A stretch of DNA of 64,000 nucleotides from positions 1-64,000 of the forward strand of contig CAJTOV010000001.1 of NCBI GenBank assembly GCA_910577765.1, written 5' to 3'. A model generated the notes under the pieces. The model had not been told where the DNA came from. It worked only from the letters and a program-made list of their open reading frames with translations, and searched no databases. Of this stretch, positions 1 to 8,069 are shown in pieces. A program made the translations under genes and the position numbers. Source of the stretch: an uncultured Lachnospiraceae bacterium (lineage in GTDB: Bacteria; Bacillota; Clostridia; Lachnospirales; Lachnospiraceae). Each line of letters opens with the position of its first letter. The first letter of the stretch is position 1.

Positions 1-19
1 TCGAACCCCATCCGGGTCG
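1..19 (+). tRNA. tRNA 3' end, probably tRNA-Asp (partial)
   Basis: The window opens inside a T loop, followed by a T-stem 3' strand (7-11), an acceptor 3' strand CCGGGTC (12-18) and discriminator G19. A G discriminator with this acceptor suits tRNA-Asp. The anticodon lies outside the window, so the identity is inferred. Confidence 0.5.
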
Positions 20-24
20 CTTCT

Positions 25-53
25 GATAAAACGCGCCAGTGACGCGTTTTATC
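25..53 (+). terminator. Hairpin terminator after the first tRNA
   Basis: A perfect 11-bp inverted repeat (GATAAAACGCG at 25-35, its complement at 43-53) with a 7-nt loop. The right arm contains a T run, as expected for an intrinsic terminator behind the leading tRNA. Confidence 0.6.
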
Positions 54-119
54 TTATTGACACCCTGCATGCAGCAGTATGCCGGGTATCAGTTTCAACA
101 TTACAATTGCATTCACTAT

Positions 120-192
120 GGGGTCTTAGCTCAGCTGGGAGAGCATCTGCCTTACAAGCAGAGGGTCATAGGTTCGAGCCCTATAGGCCCCA
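120..192 (+). tRNA. tRNA-Val(UAC)
   Basis: A full cloverleaf can be folded by eye. The acceptor GGGGTCT pairs with AGGCCCC, the D arm is GCTC/GAGC, the anticodon stem TCTGC/GCAGA encloses the loop CTTACAA (anticodon TAC), the T arm is ATAGG/CCTAT around TTCGAGC, and the discriminator is A192. No CCA is encoded. Confidence 0.93.
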
Positions 193-215
193 CGACTGTC
201 AAGTCAGCCAATTAT

Positions 216-278
216 GCCGCAGGACTTAAAATCCTGCGGGACTAATCTCCCGTGCCGGTTCGATTCCGGCCTGCGGCA
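216..278 (+). pseudogene. tRNA-Leu(UAA) lacking its D arm
   Basis: The acceptor GCCGCAG (216-222) pairs with CTGCGGC (271-277). The T arm GCCGG/CCGGC and a long class-II variable arm (237-253) are intact, and the anticodon loop CTTAAAA gives UAA. The acceptor runs straight into the anticodon stem CAGGA (220-224), sharing bases with it. There is no D arm and the gene is 63 nt instead of about 85. The shape fits a deletion between two CGCAG copies in an ancestral tRNA-Leu. It is probably non-functional, although everything else is well preserved. Confidence 0.75.
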
Positions 279-284
279 TTTACG

Positions 285-321
285 AAAAACCCTGAGACCT
301 ATATGGTTTCAGGGTTTTTTT
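285..321 (+). terminator. Rho-independent terminator of the tRNA cluster
   Basis: A 15-bp inverted repeat (285-299 with 305-319) with a TATAT loop ends in a run of seven T. It lies directly behind the tRNA-Leu remnant. Confidence 0.85.
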
Positions 322-348
322 CGCTAACTTCCGGTAAAGGAAACGGGG

Positions 349-2106
349 ATGGATGGGGGAGAACATGAGATGAGATACAGACCGACTTTGCGGGAGGCGT
401 TTGTACTGGTCTGCATGGCGGCAATCGTGCTGCCTTTGTCAGTCTACACGGTATTTTTCCAGATGCGCACCTGGGCCAGCCTGAACCACTATGTTGAGAA
501 CCGGATGAATCAGGATCTGGAGAACAAGAACATGATGGTAGACCTGATTCTGGATAAATATGAGATGGTGCTGTATGATTTCTGTACCGATGAAGAGATT
601 GTTATGCTGGTGGAAGAGATTGACAAGGAAACAGAGGCATCTGGGGAGAACAGCCGGCGGCTGGAACGGAAGCTGAACCACGTGTATAACCGGAATGAGA
701 CCATTAAGGGAATCACGGTTCTTACAGGAAGCGGAAAGGTGTTCCTTTATGACGGAGGGACCTCTTCGCCGGAACTGACCTCCTGGACCGGTTTTGTCTT
801 TCCGCCCCAGCTGGAAGCGGGAGGGAATGCCTATATGGGGGCAGGGAGTCTGGTCCGGACCGCTGATGAGAACAACGGACTGATTCAGATTGCCCGGGGA
901 ATCTACGATGCCGGCGGTAGACACCGGACCGGGATCGTGGTCCTGGGAATCAGCCAGAAGGAGTTCTGGGAAAAGGGGCAGAAGGATCCTCATTCCGAGA
1001 TGTTTCTGTGTGACCAGGACGGGAAGATTCTGGCGGCCCGCCAGAGCGAATTCATCCATGAGAATATTTCCAGCGTTCCCCGTCATAACCGGATTATGAT
1101 CAGCCGGAGGAATGAACGAACCGGGTGGATGGTTCATAATTTTTATTCTGTTCATGAGTTCCGGCAGGATGCAGTGGTGGATTCTGCCATCTGGGTTTTG
1201 AGCTCCCTGACGGCTATGGTTCTGTTTGCGGGCCTGGCCTGGTATCTGACCATGCCTCTTCTTAACAGCATAGATGATGTGGAAGATGCCATGATACAGG
1301 TGGAGGAAGGAAATTTCCAGGTGCGGGTGGAGCGCAAAAAACGTCTGCCCAAAGAGATGGTCCGTATTATCGACGGGTTTAACAACATGACCGAGCACAC
1401 GGGCAACCTGGTAAACCAGGTACGGATCTCCATGATGGAGCAGAAGAATGCGGAACTTTCTGCCATGGAAGCCCAGATGGACCCGCATTTTCTATACAAT
1501 ACCCTGGATACCATCAACTGGAAGGCCCTGGAAAAGGAAGAGTACGAGATCAGCAGCATGCTGGGGGCCCTGGCGGACATTCTGCGGTACAGTATCCGCA
1601 ATCCCGGGGATACGGTATCTGTCAGTCAGGAGCTGTACTGGCTGGACCGGTATATGATGCTACAGAAGGAGAAGCTGGAAGGCCCTCTGGAGGTGACCGT
1701 GGATGTGCCGGAGGAGATTCTGGGATGCCGTATTCACAAGCTGCTTCTCCAGCCTTTTGTGGAAAATGCCATCAAGCATGGACTTTATCACAAGAGGGGA
1801 AGCTGCCAGCTGAAAATCCGCATGGGATTTGCCGGACAGCAGATTCATATTACGGTCTGGGACAACGGAAAGGGCATGCCGGCGGAAATGCTGGAAATTC
1901 TCAACGGAACCTCATCCCAGGGGGAGATGCAGAGGGAACATGTGGGAATCGCCAATGTGCGGAAGCGTCTGGCATTATATTATGGGGAGGAAGCGGATCT
2001 GTATTTTGAAAGCGAGGAAGGAAGCTATACCATGGTACATCTGTTTGTAGGGGTACTTCCGGCGCTTTCCGGGGACAGGTCCCAGGAAGGAGAGGTAATC
2101 GGGTGA
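349..2106 (+). CDS. YesM-type sensor histidine kinase
   Basis: Membrane sensor kinase of the family that pairs with AraC-type response regulators and usually senses extracellular sugars or cell-wall state. The N-terminal membrane helix (about residues 15-40) is followed by an extracytoplasmic sensor region to about 280, a second helix near 285-305, a HAMP-like segment, and a His_kinase domain with phospho-acceptor H380 in AQMDPHFLYNTLD. The N box (LLQPFVENAIKHG) and G box (DNGKGMP) are intact. ATG at 349 has AAAGGA upstream; ATG at 370 behind GGGGGAG is an equally possible start. The last four bases overlap the regulator gene, so the two are translationally coupled. The ligand is unknown and no transporter is adjacent to suggest one. 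Confidence 0.9.
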   Translation: MDGGEHEMRYRPTLREAFVLVCMAAIVLPLSVYTVFFQMRTWASLNHYVENRMNQDLENKNMMVDLILDKYEMVLYDFCTDEEIVMLVEEIDKETEASGENSRRLERKLNHVYNRNETIKGITVLTGSGKVFLYDGGTSSPELTSWTGFVFPPQLEAGGNAYMGAGSLVRTADENNGLIQIARGIYDAGGRHRTGIVVLGISQKEFWEKGQKDPHSEMFLCDQDGKILAARQSEFIHENISSVPRHNRIMISRRNERTGWMVHNFYSVHEFRQDAVVDSAIWVLSSLTAMVLFAGLAWYLTMPLLNSIDDVEDAMIQVEEGNFQVRVERKKRLPKEMVRIIDGFNNMTEHTGNLVNQVRISMMEQKNAELSAMEAQMDPHFLYNTLDTINWKALEKEEYEISSMLGALADILRYSIRNPGDTVSVSQELYWLDRYMMLQKEKLEGPLEVTVDVPEEILGCRIHKLLLQPFVENAIKHGLYHKRGSCQLKIRMGFAGQQIHITVWDNGKGMPAEMLEILNGTSSQGEMQREHVGIANVRKRLALYYGEEADLYFESEEGSYTMVHLFVGVLPALSGDRSQEGEVIG

Positions 2107-3638
2107 AGATTGTGGTGGTGGAGGATGAGAATTCTATCCGCAACGGACTGGTCCGGATGCTGCCCAAGCTGAAGGAGACCTACCAGGTGGTAGGATGTGC
2201 GTCGGACGGGAAAGAAGGGCTGGAGGTGATCAGCCGGACCCGGCCGGATCTGGTGATCATGGATATCCAGATGCCTTACATGGACGGACTTGCCATGCTG
2301 GAGGTGCTTAGGGAGAAGCACGTCCAGTGCCGGGTGATTGTTCTCACGGCTTATTCGGATTTCAGCTTTGCCAAAAGAGCCATTGATCTGGGAATTGAAA
2401 ATTATCTTTTAAAACCCATTAAGATTCCGGAGCTGGAGAAGTCCCTGGAACTGATTGAAAGTTCCCTGATTCAGGAGCGGGAGCGGGAAGAATTGCAGGA
2501 GCGTCTGTTGTCCCTGGAGCAGATTTTCCGTGGCTGTATGATGGCAGAGCTTCCGGTAGAGGAGTCCTTAAACCAGATCACCAGGGAAAAGTACGGGCTG
2601 GATATCCGGGAGCCCCTGGTTCTGTTTGGAGTCTGGCTGGGGGAGATGTACCGTCTGGAGTCTGCCAGGACCCAGCGCCTTATGGAAGAATGTGTGGGAC
2701 GGGCAGAGGACTATAAGAGTGTGGTGCTGGTATCCAGCAAATACCAGGCAGTGATCACCATTCTTTACCAGATCCGCGACCTGCAAAGTGTCAAAAGACG
2801 CTATGGCAGGGCTGTGGTCCCTATGGTCAGCCGCAGCCTGGACGAAATACCGGTCTTTACCTGGATGGAATGCCAGGGGCTGGAGCAGCTTCCGGATGCC
2901 CTGTCGGACATGCTGGAGCTGCGCCAGTGGAATCTGGTCTATCCGGAAGGAACCATGCTGGACCGGAATCTTCCCGGTGAGACCAGGTTTGTACCACTGA
3001 AATATCCCGTAGGAATGGAGCTGGAGCTGCGTCAGGCAGCGGCCCTTAAGCAGGATCAGGAGGTGGCCCGGATTTTTCAGCGGTTTGTCCAGTACTGCCG
3101 GGAAGAACCCCACAAACCCGAGGAAATCCGGGAGGCCAGCGTCCGTCTGGCTATCTATATGATCAGTATTTTGAAAAGTATCGGAACCGTCCAGGACGTG
3201 GCCTTTGCCCAGAATCTGATTGCGCCTGTGACCCAGGCCCAGAGGTGGACGGAGATCGAGACCATTCTCCAGGAGCTTTGCCTGGCGATTGCCAGGGACA
3301 GCGGGGAGGGGCGCCATGTAAGCCCCCTGGTCAGGCAGACACGGCATATGATTGATGAGTATTACAGCCAGGGAATCACCCTGGAGGAGATTGCCAGGAA
3401 GCTTCATGTATCAGAAGAGTATCTCAGTGCCCAGTTTAAGAAAGAGACCGGGGTATCCTTCCGGGATACGGTCCGGGACGTGCGGATGAAACGGGTGAAG
3501 GAGCTTCTTGTGCATTCCAGTCTGAAACTGAACCAGATCGCGGATATGGTGGGGTATTCGGACCCTAAGTATATGAGCAAAGTCTTCAAGGAAGAGACAG
3601 GGATGCTGCCGGCGGAGTTTCGGAAGATGAACGGATGA
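2103..3638 (+). CDS. YesN-type response regulator with AraC DNA-binding domain
   Basis: Partner of the upstream kinase. The N-terminal receiver domain (about 1-120) shows the acidic pair E7-D8, phospho-acceptor D54 in VIMDIQMP and the conserved Lys in NYLLKPI. A long middle region (about 125-390) of unknown role links it to a C-terminal AraC/XylS pair of helix-turn-helix motifs (about 405-505, ending YSDPKYMSKVFKEETGMLPAEFR). The start is GTG at 2103, overlapping the kinase stop in GTGA. The target operon is not evident, because a hairpin and 378 bp separate it from the next gene. Confidence 0.92.
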   Translation: MKIVVVEDENSIRNGLVRMLPKLKETYQVVGCASDGKEGLEVISRTRPDLVIMDIQMPYMDGLAMLEVLREKHVQCRVIVLTAYSDFSFAKRAIDLGIENYLLKPIKIPELEKSLELIESSLIQEREREELQERLLSLEQIFRGCMMAELPVEESLNQITREKYGLDIREPLVLFGVWLGEMYRLESARTQRLMEECVGRAEDYKSVVLVSSKYQAVITILYQIRDLQSVKRRYGRAVVPMVSRSLDEIPVFTWMECQGLEQLPDALSDMLELRQWNLVYPEGTMLDRNLPGETRFVPLKYPVGMELELRQAAALKQDQEVARIFQRFVQYCREEPHKPEEIREASVRLAIYMISILKSIGTVQDVAFAQNLIAPVTQAQRWTEIETILQELCLAIARDSGEGRHVSPLVRQTRHMIDEYYSQGITLEEIARKLHVSEEYLSAQFKKETGVSFRDTVRDVRMKRVKELLVHSSLKLNQIADMVGYSDPKYMSKVFKEETGMLPAEFRKMNG

Positions 3639-4016
3639 TATCCGGGACGGCTGTTTTGTGACAGCTCCGGCAGCCTTGAACGTCCGATGCTTCTTGTCCG
3701 GCTGTGCCGGACAAGAAGATGCCCCCGTGAACTGTAACGTTTTCTGCAATGTGCCGTTGCCTTTTGTCAGGATACCGTGGTTAAGCTTGTGAAATCGAAA
3801 TCAGTTTTTCTTAAAAATTTCCTCCATTTCAAAAAAATTCCTCTTTAAAATGGTATAAAAAAATATAAAATGGTAAATGTAAGAAAGAGGAAGCAGATTA
3901 GGGGATTATAAGGAGCAGGCCCAATCGGACAGCCGGTTACACGGTTTCCCATAGAAAGCCCTGCCGGAGAAATGTAACTGAAAAGGATGTCAATTTTAGA
4001 AAGTGAGAAGGAGATC
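3639..4016. other. Intergenic region between yesN-like and HPr-like genes
   Basis: It holds a perfect 13-bp hairpin with a 3-nt loop (3690-3718) without a T tail, which may end the two-component transcript. After it comes an A+T-rich stretch (about 3800-3890) in which AAAATGGTA appears twice, probably promoter territory for the HPr-like gene. No -35 box is convincing. No ORF is supported. Confidence 0.5.
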
Positions 4017-4247
4017 ATGAGCAAGATTAACGTAACATTTCGTAATCCAGGTGATGTGCTGGAGTTTGTGCGCAGAGTTGAGAAGTATCCCTATGATATG
4101 GACTTGAGCCGCGGAAGCATTGTGGTGGACGCCAAATCGCTGCTGGGTATTATGAACCTGGGGTTTAACCAGGTGGTAAGTCTGAAAGTATATTCCGAGG
4201 AATGCAGCCAGCTGCAGCAGGATATCCTGGAGTTTATCGCGGCCTGA
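4017..4247 (+). CDS. HPr-like protein without the phospho-acceptor histidine
   Basis: A 76-residue HPr-fold protein. The segment VDAKSLLGIMNLGFNQ matches the HPr serine-site region (Ser46 and surroundings), but the N-terminal GxHARPA motif with His15 is absent: the sequence there is FRNPGDVLEFVRRVEKY. It cannot relay phosphate in the PTS in the usual way. A regulatory or structural role is possible, as proposed for other non-canonical HPr paralogues. The start at 4017 has AAGGAG 6 nt upstream and is preferred over an upstream in-frame ATG at 3987. The DUF815 gene follows after 198 bp. Confidence 0.75.
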   Translation: MSKINVTFRNPGDVLEFVRRVEKYPYDMDLSRGSIVVDAKSLLGIMNLGFNQVVSLKVYSEECSQLQQDILEFIAA

Positions 4248-4445
4248 CGGAAACCGTTTCCTGCGTTTGGACGGTTGCGGCTGACAGCAGCATATTCCAT
4301 TTATTTGTTCCCCATACCGGGCAGAGCGGCGGATGCTGTTCTGCCTTTTGCATTTCCGGAAAGTCTTTTCCTTTGAAGAAAAATGTGGTAAGATGTCAGG
4401 GACAGAGCTGCCGTTCAGGAGTTCGGATTACCAGGAGGAAAAAAC

Positions 4446-5756
4446 ATGTATAAGATCGTATCGCGTCTGCTGATTTACGGAGATATGCCCAGGGATACCA
4501 TTCTGATGGAACTGGCAGACATTATCCGGAAGATGGATGACAAAAGCCAGACAAAGGAGGAGCTTGCCACCCGGGTGTTTACCCAGATGAAGCACCTTCT
4601 GCAGGTGGCTACGGATTACGGATTTGACAGAAATCTGTGGCACAATTATCTGACGTTCCTGCTGATTACCAGCGAGAATCCTTTCAGCATTACCTGCGAG
4701 AAGGTGGGGGCCAACGAAGGCAGTGTCAATGACTTTGCCAAAGGGGATTTCCGGGCATTTAAGGATCTGTTTGACTATGATTTCAGCAGGCTGGAGTCCT
4801 GTCTGGATGTGGACTGTTTCAGCCGGATCTCCGACTACCGGGCCATTGGCAAGAAGGAACTGATGTACAATAAGAGCGTCAGTGAAAAGGTCCAGGCCTT
4901 AAGCCTCCGTCTGGAACAGGCCAGGGATGAGCATGCCTTCTTTGACTGTGTCACCGGCTTCTACCGGGACTACGGGGTGGGGATGTTCGGCCTTAACAAG
5001 GCATTCCGCATCATATCTTCCGGGGACGGGACCGTGAAATTCCATGCCATCAACAACATGGATACGGTGATGCTGGACCAGCTGGTAGGGTATGAGATCC
5101 AGAAGAAGAAGCTGGTGGACAATACCCGGGCCTTTGTCCAGGGCAGGAAAGCCAACAATGTGCTGTTATTCGGAGACAGCGGAACCGGAAAGTCCACCAG
5201 CATCAAGGCCATTGTCAATGAGTTCTACCCCCAGGGACTGCGGATGATCGAGATCTACAAGCACCAGTTCAAGGATCTGTCCGCGGTGATCGCCCAGATC
5301 AAGCACCGGAACTACCGGTTCATCATCTATATGGATGATCTGTCCTTTGAGGAGTTTGAGGTGGAGTATAAGTTTCTTAAGGCAGTGATTGAGGGAGGGG
5401 TGGAGACCCGGCCGGACAATATTCTCATCTATGCCACCTCCAACCGCAGGCACTTAATCAAGGAGAACTGGAGCGACCGCAATGACGTGGAGGTGGAGGG
5501 CGGCATGCACCGGTCCGATACCATGGAGGAAAAGCTGTCCCTGGTGAACCGGTTCGGCGTGACCATCAACTATTCCAAGCCTTCCCAGAAGGAATACTTC
5601 CATATTGTGGTGGAGCTGGCCAGAAAGGCAGGGATCACCATGGATGAGAAGGAATTGTGTGCGGAGGCAAATAAATGGGAACTGAGCCACGGAGGCATCT
5701 CCGGGCGGACGGCGCAGCAGTTTATCAACTATCTTTCAGGACAACTATCATTATGA
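4446..5756 (+). CDS. DUF815-family AAA ATPase
   Basis: A 436-residue protein. The N-terminal half has no recognisable motif; the C-terminal half (about 210-430) is an AAA-type ATPase with Walker A GDSGTGKST, Walker B FIIYMDDLSFE, a sensor-1-like YATSNRRHL and a C-terminal helical lid (LSHGGISGRTAQQFINYL). This layout matches DUF815, a widespread uncharacterised ATPase family. AGGAGG lies 6 nt before the ATG. Its stop overlaps the next gene in ATGA, so it is co-translated with the YitT protein. The cellular role is unknown. Confidence 0.88.
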   Translation: MYKIVSRLLIYGDMPRDTILMELADIIRKMDDKSQTKEELATRVFTQMKHLLQVATDYGFDRNLWHNYLTFLLITSENPFSITCEKVGANEGSVNDFAKGDFRAFKDLFDYDFSRLESCLDVDCFSRISDYRAIGKKELMYNKSVSEKVQALSLRLEQARDEHAFFDCVTGFYRDYGVGMFGLNKAFRIISSGDGTVKFHAINNMDTVMLDQLVGYEIQKKKLVDNTRAFVQGRKANNVLLFGDSGTGKSTSIKAIVNEFYPQGLRMIEIYKHQFKDLSAVIAQIKHRNYRFIIYMDDLSFEEFEVEYKFLKAVIEGGVETRPDNILIYATSNRRHLIKENWSDRNDVEVEGGMHRSDTMEEKLSLVNRFGVTINYSKPSQKEYFHIVVELARKAGITMDEKELCAEANKWELSHGGISGRTAQQFINYLSGQLSL

Positions 5757-6622
5757 AAAATCAAAGCAAACTGACACGGGCAGTCTCTATGCTTGCCCTG
5801 GTAATTCTGGGAAACATGCTCTATGCCCTGGCTGTGAAACTGTTCCTGCTTCCCTCGGGACTGATTACCGGGGGAACCACCGGCATTGCCCTGGTGATGA
5901 ACCATGTGGCAGGTGTTCCGGTGTCCCTTTTTGTGCTGGTGTTCAATGTGGTCATGCTGGCGGCCGGATATCTGCTGCTGGGCAGGACCTTTGCCGTGAC
6001 CACGGTGGTCAGCACCTTTGTGTATCCTCTGTCCCTGGAGCTTTTTAACCAGGTTCTGGGGGATCTTGTGGTGACCCGGGATATTATCCTGTGCATGTTT
6101 TTTTCCGGTCTGGGGATCGGAGCGGCACTGGGAATTGTGATCCGGGCCGGAGCTTCCACCGGAGGCATGGATATTCCCCCTCTGGTGCTGAACCGGTATT
6201 TTAAGATTCCGGTATCCGTGAGTATGTATGTGTTTGACTTCTGTATCCTGATTGCCCAGATGTTCTACAATCCGCCGGAAAAGATTCTCTACGGAATCCT
6301 GCTGGTGCTGGTATACACCATGGTTCTGGACAAGCTGATGCTGATGGGGACCACCCGTACCGAGGTGAAGGTGGTAAGTCCCAGGGCCCAGGAGATCCGT
6401 CAGGCCATCTTAAGGCAGATGGACCGGGGAGTCACCATGCTGGAGGCCAGAACCGGATATCTGGACCAGGATACCCAGATGATCTTCAGCGTCATCTCCA
6501 ACCGGGAGCTGCCCGGGGTGGAGAAGCTGATCCGGGAGATCGACCCGGAGAGCTTTATGGTGGTCAGCCGTGTCAGCGAGGTCAGGGGAAGAGGATTCTC
6601 CATGAAAAAGGAATACCGGTAA
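5753..6622 (+). CDS. YitT family membrane protein (DUF161/DUF2179)
   Basis: A 289-residue integral membrane protein with five to six hydrophobic segments in the first 190 residues (YitT_membrane/DUF161) and a soluble C-terminal DUF2179 domain ending in RGRGFSMKKEYR, a typical YitT tail. The function is unestablished; some homologues have been proposed as transporters. The start chosen is ATG 5753, in ATGA overlap with the ATPase stop. An upstream in-frame ATG at 5675 would run through the ATPase gene and is unlikely. It converges on the LacI-type repressor, with a strong hairpin between. Confidence 0.9.
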   Translation: MKNQSKLTRAVSMLALVILGNMLYALAVKLFLLPSGLITGGTTGIALVMNHVAGVPVSLFVLVFNVVMLAAGYLLLGRTFAVTTVVSTFVYPLSLELFNQVLGDLVVTRDIILCMFFSGLGIGAALGIVIRAGASTGGMDIPPLVLNRYFKIPVSVSMYVFDFCILIAQMFYNPPEKILYGILLVLVYTMVLDKLMLMGTTRTEVKVVSPRAQEIRQAILRQMDRGVTMLEARTGYLDQDTQMIFSVISNRELPGVEKLIREIDPESFMVVSRVSEVRGRGFSMKKEYR

Positions 6623-6635
6623 CAGGTAACGACAA

Positions 6636-6686
6636 GATACGCCCGGCGTCCTGCCCTATGTGGCTGTGCAGGATGCCGGGCGTATC
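6636..6686. terminator. Bidirectional hairpin between convergent genes
   Basis: A 19-bp inverted repeat (6636-6654 with 6668-6686) with a single G/T mismatch lies between the yitT-like and lacI-like stops. Neither side has a long T tract. The position suggests termination for both convergent transcripts. Confidence 0.65.
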
Positions 6687-6705
6687 TGTCTGCCGGCGGC
6701 AGAAG

Positions 6706-7770
6706 TCACGGGGCTGCTGCCTCATGTCCGGCACCGGAAGGCAAAGGGTCTGCTGCCTGGCAGCAGCTTTCCCGTTCAATCAGGTGGTGGGGCACAATGA
6801 TCTTGGTGGCCATCAGGTTGGGGTTCTCAATGTGGTTGATGACCTGGGAGGCTGCCTCAATACCCAGCTGGAAGGAGTTAACATCAATGGAGGTCAGCTG
6901 GGGAACGGACAGCCTGGCCAGCAGGGAGTTGTTAAAGGAGATAATGGACAGGTCCCGGGGGATGGAAAGCCCCGTCTCCAGGCATACCCGTTCCAGGGCC
7001 AGGGCCAGGATGTCGTCGCTGACCAGGACTGCCGTAGGCCGCTGCGGAAGGGCCAGAAGCTGGCGGATCTTTCCGGAGAAATCCTTCAGCAGGGAGGAAA
7101 TCTCCACACAATACTCCGGATTCACCGGCAGACCATGGCGCAGCAGGACAGTCTGGTATCCGGCCTGCCGGTCCGCGGAGAACATAAGGCTGCTGTCGCT
7201 TCCCAGGTAGGCGATGCGTCTGTGGCCCAGCCGGTAAAGGTATTCGGCGGCTTCCTGGCCGGCCAGCAGGTTGTCATTGTCAATGTACACGGTCTGGTTG
7301 GCAAACTGGTAGGCCTTGCCGATGAGGGCATAGAGAAGGCCTTCGCTGTAGAGAAATTCCGTCACCGGGTCCCCCTGCTTGGAGTACAGTACAATAAAGC
7401 CGTCTACCTGTCCGCTGCGGGTCATGGTGCGGACGGCCTGGAGCACTTCATCCCCGGTCTGGCCGGTAATGATGGTATTGAAATACTGGCGCTGGTTGCA
7501 GAACTGGCTGATGCCCCGTATGGTCTCCAGATAGAAGGAATTCTCATAGGCCTCCCGGGCGGACACCGGAAGAATGATTCCGATGGTGCGGGAATTCTGG
7601 GAGGCAAGATTGCTGGCCTGGAAGTTGGGTTCATAGCCCAGGGCAGCCATGGCTTTGCGGACCCGGTCCTTGGTCTCGTCGCTGATGGATGGGTTGTTCT
7701 TGCAGGTTCTGGACACAGTGGAAGGGGAGACTCCTGCCAGTGCGGCAACCTCTTTGATGGTAACTGCCAT
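6706..7770 (-). CDS. LacI-family repressor of the maltose PTS operon (MalR-like)
   Basis: A 354-residue LacI/GalR regulator. The N-terminal helix-turn-helix is textbook (VTIKEVAALAGVSPSTVSR, then a hinge helix near AMAALGYEPN), followed by a periplasmic-binding-protein-like sensor domain with LGHRRIAYLGS and LVSDDILALALERV. The start at 7770 is preceded by AGGAG; an upstream in-frame ATG would add 14 residues before the HTH and is unlikely. It is divergent from the IIABC permease gene, whose promoter carries a LacI-type palindrome, so it probably represses that operon and responds to maltose or a derived phosphosugar. The ligand is inferred from the neighbours. Confidence 0.92.
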   Translation of the reverse strand: MAVTIKEVAALAGVSPSTVSRTCKNNPSISDETKDRVRKAMAALGYEPNFQASNLASQNSRTIGIILPVSAREAYENSFYLETIRGISQFCNQRQYFNTIITGQTGDEVLQAVRTMTRSGQVDGFIVLYSKQGDPVTEFLYSEGLLYALIGKAYQFANQTVYIDNDNLLAGQEAAEYLYRLGHRRIAYLGSDSSLMFSADRQAGYQTVLLRHGLPVNPEYCVEISSLLKDFSGKIRQLLALPQRPTAVLVSDDILALALERVCLETGLSIPRDLSIISFNNSLLARLSVPQLTSIDVNSFQLGIEAASQVINHIENPNLMATKIIVPHHLIERESCCQAADPLPSGAGHEAAAP

Positions 7771-7968
7771 AGTGGTACTCCTGATCTGACGTTGCATAGT
7801 TTTGCGAAACAATATAGTTTATTGTAACGGAAAGAAAATGGAAAGTCAATTGTTGCATAAAAATTGCGTGATCCTTTCATTACTGTGGAGATTGGCTTTA
7901 AAAGTGCACAAAATGGGGAACGGATTCTTGTGGAAAAGGTAGAAAACAGAAAAACTATATAAAAACTA

Positions 7969-7997
7969 TTTACAAACCCCATGTAAATATATTATAT
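7969..7997 (+). promoter_or_regulatory. Putative promoter of the maltose PTS operon
   Basis: TTTACA (7969-7974) and TTATAT (7992-7997) are separated by 17 nt, directly upstream of the operator palindrome and 72 nt before the permease start codon. The match to sigma-A consensus is partial. Confidence 0.55.
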
Positions 7998-8000
7998 TTT

Positions 8001-8026
8001 ATGCAAACGATTGCGTTAAATAACGC
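8001..8026 (+). promoter_or_regulatory. LacI-family operator / possible cre site
   Basis: GCAAACGATTGC (8003-8014) is a near-palindrome with the central CG typical of LacI-family operators. With its flanks it also fits the catabolite-repression cre consensus at 14 of 15 positions. An overlapping second palindrome, GCGTTA-AA-TAACGC (8013-8026), is perfect. Both sit just downstream of the -10, where a repressor would block transcription. Which protein (the divergent repressor or CcpA) uses which site cannot be told from sequence. Confidence 0.7.
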
Positions 8027-8069
8027 AAAATTGCACTAATAACAAGCAAATGGCAGGAGGTTGTGAGAA

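Noticed and set aside
439..1488. Long minus-strand open frame (349 codons) opposite the sensor kinase gene
   Set aside because: It is antisense to a clear histidine kinase with intact H, N and G boxes; its translation is His/Pro/Leu-rich without motifs, a typical shadow of GC-rich coding DNA.
6658..7827. 389-codon plus-strand frame opposite the LacI-type gene
   Set aside because: It is the mirror of a canonical LacI repressor; low-complexity Gly/Gln-rich translation, no ribosome site.
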